Positions 6,570-8,564 of a stretch of 8,564 nt of DNA are shown here, in pieces. The stretch covers positions 1-8,564 of the forward strand of contig CALFIA010000154.1 of the NCBI GenBank assembly GCA_937876275.1. The letters are read 5' to 3'. The first letter of the stretch is position 1. Each line of letters starts with the position of its first letter. The translations under genes and the position numbers were made by a program. The stretch comes from an uncultured Actinomycetes bacterium. GTDB lineage: Bacteria > Actinomycetota > Actinomycetes > S36-B12. Below the pieces are notes generated by a model. It was not told where the DNA came from, ran no database searches, and worked only from the letters and a program-made list of their open reading frames with translations.

Positions 6570-6782
6570 ATGACCAAGGCGAAGGATCCCGGAACCGGAT
6601 ACGAGGCTGCGCGCGATGAGCTCGCGGGCATCGTGGCAAAGCTGGAAGCCGGCGGCATCAGCCTCGAAGAGTCTGTCGCTCTGTGGGAACGCGGCGAGGC
6701 ACTCGCGAAGATCTGCACTGATCTCCTGGAGACAGCGCGTCAGGCAGTGGCCGAGGCCGAAAGCCCCGCAGCAACCGACTGA
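6570..6782 (+). CDS. xseB: Exodeoxyribonuclease VII small subunit
   Basis: This 70-residue protein is a typical XseB. It contains YEAARDELAGIVAKLEAGGISLEESVALWERGEALAKIC (11-49), the conserved two-helix coiled hairpin with the family's LE-x-G-x-x-LEES-x-x-LWERGE core. XseB binds the helical C-terminal part of XseA to make active exonuclease VII. The ATG at 6570 lies 26 nt after xseA, with a GGTGAT ribosome site (6561-6566). It is probably transcribed with xseA. Its last 43 bases overlap the 3' end of the convergent DUF4245 gene, so the final 14 codons are read on both strands. Confidence 0.96.
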   Translation: MTKAKDPGTGYEAARDELAGIVAKLEAGGISLEESVALWERGEALAKICTDLLETARQAVAEAESPAATD

Positions 6783-7303
6783 AGGCCGGCCCAGTCGAGG
6801 GTGCCAGCCACGACAGTCGTCAGCTTCGGCTCCACGCGCACGAGTGACTTGCGCGATTCACTTTCAAACCGCTGCCAGGTAGTGCCGTCGATCACGACCG
6901 GATCCAGCGGAGCACCCTTGGCTGTTTGCTCGGGAATGAATCGCTCGCTTGCCGTCGCTGATTCGGAGATCTCGACGTACTGCTCTTCGGGCGTGACATA
7001 ACCGATATGCCAGACCGGATCCGGCTTGGTTGCGTCGGTGGGCTCCCACCGCACGCTTGTCGGAACGAAGCCCGTCGTACCTGCACCGGCAATCAGAACC
7101 GGGAAGCCTGCTTGAGCCCTCGCCACCGCGAGAACCGGTGCTACCTCCACCCGCTTGATCGGGTCAGGGTGCGGCCGCAAGGTGATCACCAAGATGATGG
7201 CCACGAATCCGAGAACCACGGCGAGTGAGCGCACCATGTCGCCGACGGTCTGGCGCATTCGTGCGTTCGGGCGACCCGTGGGCTGCGGAGTGGTGGACGA
7301 CAC
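6740..7303 (-). CDS. DUF4245 family membrane-anchored protein
   Basis: The proposed GTG at 7303 gives 187 residues. After a short polar N-terminus, QTVGDMVRSLAVVLGFVAIILVITLRP holds one membrane helix, followed by an extracytoplasmic domain of about 140 residues. QTVGDMVRSLAVV, the following PxP segment and the VRWEPT / VWHIGYVTPEEQYVEI blocks match the actinobacterial DUF4245 family, usually found beside xseB or glpX. No lipobox cysteine or catalytic motif is seen, and the function is unknown. The start is uncertain. CATGAT sits 6 nt before GTG 7303 and resembles a leaderless -10, but the in-frame GTG at 7321 adds only 6 residues and is also plausible. An upstream ATG at 7417 would run into glpX and is unlikely. 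The 3' end overlaps xseB by 43 nt. Confidence 0.85.
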   Translation of the reverse strand: MSSTTPQPTGRPNARMRQTVGDMVRSLAVVLGFVAIILVITLRPHPDPIKRVEVAPVLAVARAQAGFPVLIAGAGTTGFVPTSVRWEPTDATKPDPVWHIGYVTPEEQYVEISESATASERFIPEQTAKGAPLDPVVIDGTTWQRFESESRKSLVRVEPKLTTVVAGTLDWAGLQSVAAGLSASATA

Positions 7304-7324
7304 GAGACCATCATGGGCCACGGC

Positions 7325-7330
7325 TAAAGT
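7325..7330 (+). promoter_or_regulatory. -10 element (TAAAGT) of the glpX promoter
   Basis: TAAAGT fits TANNNT and is followed by 6 nt (GCGTGC) and an ATG at 7337. A start site at 7337 would give either a leaderless 11-codon ORF or a 32-nt leader for glpX. The element lies 4-9 nt upstream of the alternative DUF4245 start on the other strand, so the divergent promoters are very compact. No good -35 is visible. Confidence 0.5.
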
Positions 7331-7336
7331 GCGTGC

Positions 7337-7372
7337 ATGACGAGGTTCCTGAACCGGGTGAGTGGACGATGA
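7337..7372 (+). CDS. Possible leaderless mini-ORF overlapping the glpX start
   Basis: ATG at 7337, 6 nt after TAAAGT, opens an 11-codon frame (MTRFLNRVSGR). Its TGA stop overlaps the glpX ATG in an ATGA arrangement (7369-7372). Leaderless short ORFs coupled to downstream genes are known in actinobacteria. The peptide has no codon run (Cys, Arg, Trp) typical of attenuation, so it may be only a consequence of where the transcript starts. Expression is unproven. Confidence 0.3.
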   Translation: MTRFLNRVSGR

Positions 7373-8373
7373 GCGATCAGCAGCGCACCCCTGAGGTCCC
7401 TGACCGCAATCTCGCACTCGAGCTGGTGCGCGTGACCGAGGCCGCCGCCATGGCCGCTGCCCGTTGGGTAGGTCGCGGCGACAAGAACGGTGCCGACGGT
7501 GCTGCCGTGAACGCCATGCGCCAGCTCATTGGAACTGTCTCCATGCAGGGAATGGTCATCATCGGCGAGGGCGAGAAGGACGACGCCCCGATGCTCTTCA
7601 ACGGCGAGCGAGTGGGCGACGGCACAGGCCCCCGTACCGCGGTCGCTGTCGACCCGATCGATGGCACCACTCTCGCCGCCAAGGGCATGCCGAACGCAAT
7701 CTCGGTTATTGCGGTCACCGAGCGCGGTGCCATGTTCGACCCGAGTGCCGTCTTCTATATGGAGAAGCTCGTGGTCGGGCCGCAGGCAGCAGGGGTCATC
7801 GACATCACCGCACCGATCTCCTGGAATCTCGAGCAGATCGCAAAAGCCAAGAGCGAGCGCGTCGCTGACCTGACCGTGTGCCTGCTTGATCGCCCGCGCC
7901 ACGACCAACTGGCCGACGAGATTCGCAAGGCAGGCGCTCGCATCAAGTTCATCTCCGATGGCGACGTCGCCGGCGCGATCATGGCCGCTCGACCCGGCAC
8001 TGGTGTCGACCTACTGGCCGGCATCGGCGGCACCCCCGAGGGCATCATCGCCGCATGCGCCATGAGCTGCATGGGTGGCGAGATCCAGGGCCGGCTCTGG
8101 CCGAAGGATGAGGCTGAGCGCCAGAAGGCAATCGACGCCGGACACGAGCCTGGCCGAGTGCTGACGACGACTGACCTCGTGACAGGGGACAACAACTTCT
8201 TCTGCGCCACCGGAATCACCGATGGCGAGCTCCTCGAGGGGGTTCGCTACACCCCGAATGGCCCCACCACCCATTCGATCGTGATGCGCAGCAAGAGCGG
8301 CACCATCCGCGAGGTGCGCAGTGAGCATGCCCTCGAGAAGCTCTCGACCTACGCGGCCGTCGACTTCGAGTAA
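7369..8373 (+). CDS. glpX: Class II fructose-1,6-bisphosphatase
   Basis: This 334-residue protein matches actinobacterial GlpX throughout. It hydrolyses fructose 1,6-bisphosphate to fructose 6-phosphate, the committed step of gluconeogenesis; in many actinobacteria GlpX is the main or only such enzyme. PDRNLALELVRVTEAAAMAAARWVGRGDKNGADGAAV (11-47) is the usual N-terminus. The metal-site residues are visible in GRGDKNGAD, in GEGEKDDAP (67-75) and in the DPIDGTT motif (95-101, with Asp95 and Asp98). ISDGDVAGAI (196-204), GTPEG (221-225) and CATGITDGELL (279-289) complete the lithium-sensitive phosphatase-like fold. ATG at 7369 is chosen, with GGGTGAG about 7 nt upstream. An in-frame GTG at 7333 would precede the predicted start site. 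Nothing downstream in this window can be assigned, though a class II fumarase is a frequent neighbour. Confidence 0.98.
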   Translation: MSDQQRTPEVPDRNLALELVRVTEAAAMAAARWVGRGDKNGADGAAVNAMRQLIGTVSMQGMVIIGEGEKDDAPMLFNGERVGDGTGPRTAVAVDPIDGTTLAAKGMPNAISVIAVTERGAMFDPSAVFYMEKLVVGPQAAGVIDITAPISWNLEQIAKAKSERVADLTVCLLDRPRHDQLADEIRKAGARIKFISDGDVAGAIMAARPGTGVDLLAGIGGTPEGIIAACAMSCMGGEIQGRLWPKDEAERQKAIDAGHEPGRVLTTTDLVTGDNNFFCATGITDGELLEGVRYTPNGPTTHSIVMRSKSGTIREVRSEHALEKLSTYAAVDFE

Positions 8374-8528
8374 CCGCTTGCGATGTAACGCGAGAGTGTA
8401 AATGGTCACGATCTGACACTTGCCAGGATCTGACAAGGCCGACAATATGCTCTGCGATGTCACCGCTTACATCCTGAAGGGCGCCGATGATCTCCCTGAG
8501 TTCGCAGGGTGCCGCTGCATTGCAGCAG
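8374..8528. other. Region downstream of glpX with short repeats and no assignable gene
   Basis: This is the 155 nt between the glpX stop and the adapter. GATCTGACA occurs twice (8410-8418 and 8427-8435) with a 17-nt period. CTTGCCAG-GAT-CTGACAAG (8419-8437) is an 8-bp inverted repeat with one mismatch and no T-run, so it does not look like a terminator. A plus-strand frame from ATG 8447 stays open to the adapter (28 codons, starting MLCDVTAYILKGADD), but it matches nothing I recognise. Confidence 0.4.
8514..8526. repeat. Short perfect palindrome next to the adapter junction
   Basis: GCTGCA and TGCAGC flank a single T, giving a perfect 6-bp inverted repeat that ends 2-3 nt before the adapter. 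It may be chance, or a local structure that promoted the library or assembly artefact at this end. Confidence 0.4.
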
Positions 8529-8561
8529 AGATCGGAAGAGCGTCGTGTAGGGAAAGAGTGT
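8529..8561 (+). other. Illumina TruSeq adapter read-through (non-genomic)
   Basis: From AGATCGGAAGAGC onwards, 33 consecutive bases equal the reverse complement of the standard Illumina TruSeq read-1 adapter, as known from memory. The three final bases (8562-8564, CTT) do not continue the single-index adapter (AGA) and may be the first bases of an index. Genomic sequence therefore ends at about 8528. Any reading frame crossing this point is an artefact. Confidence 0.97.
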
Positions 8562-8564
8562 CTT

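Noticed and set aside
7324..7908. 194-codon minus-strand frame opposite glpX
   Set aside because: His/Asp/Gly-rich antisense shadow of the highly conserved GlpX N-terminal half, with no known domain.
8011..8463. 150-codon minus-strand frame covering the glpX 3' end and the downstream spacer
   Set aside because: Most of it is the antisense of conserved glpX codons, and the part in the spacer shows no ribosome site or motif.
8447..8528. Start of a downstream gene reading MLCDVTAYILKGADD
   Set aside because: There is no ribosome site or recognised family, it does not resemble the fumarase often found after glpX, and the frame runs straight into adapter sequence.

Overview
This is GC-rich DNA from an actinobacterium (Actinomycetota). 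The order ychF - DUF6542 membrane protein - ispH - xseA/xseB - DUF4245 protein - glpX is, from general knowledge, a familiar actinobacterial chromosomal neighbourhood. Several genes have a TANNNT hexamer 6-8 nt before an ATG or GTG and no Shine-Dalgarno (SD) sequence, the pattern of leaderless actinobacterial transcripts. No genus can be named. I see no mobile element, CRISPR array, tRNA or rRNA. No gene-free stretch exceeds about 160 bases.

Layout. Positions 1-1206 (minus strand) hold a two-gene accessory cassette: a DUF1330 protein, then an NADP-type extended SDR reductase cut off by the window start. Its promoter region (about 1242-1285) carries a 7-3-7 inverted repeat over the -35 and a weaker copy over the -10. 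Positions 1330-2883 (minus) hold ychF and an upstream GNAT acetyltransferase. Positions 3002-3913 (plus) encode a proline/alanine-rich, four-helix DUF6542 membrane protein that converges on ispH (3926-4885, minus). Divergent from ispH are a PPOX/F420-type split-barrel flavoprotein-like gene, xseA and xseB, tightly packed at 4955-6782. A DUF4245 membrane-anchored protein (minus) overlaps the 3' end of xseB and is divergent from glpX (7369-8373, plus).

Functions. Most of the window is housekeeping: isoprenoid precursor synthesis (IspH), exonuclease VII (XseA and XseB), gluconeogenesis (GlpX, class II fructose-1,6-bisphosphatase) and a ribosome-associated ATPase (YchF). The SDR/DUF1330 pair looks like an inducible redox or detoxification unit.

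The last bases (8529-8561) exactly match, from memory, the 33-nt Illumina TruSeq read-through adapter, so genomic sequence ends at about 8528 and nothing beyond it is biological. I found no convincing new system. The most interesting biological signals are the operator pair at 1242-1285 and the leaderless 11-codon ORF overlapping the glpX start.
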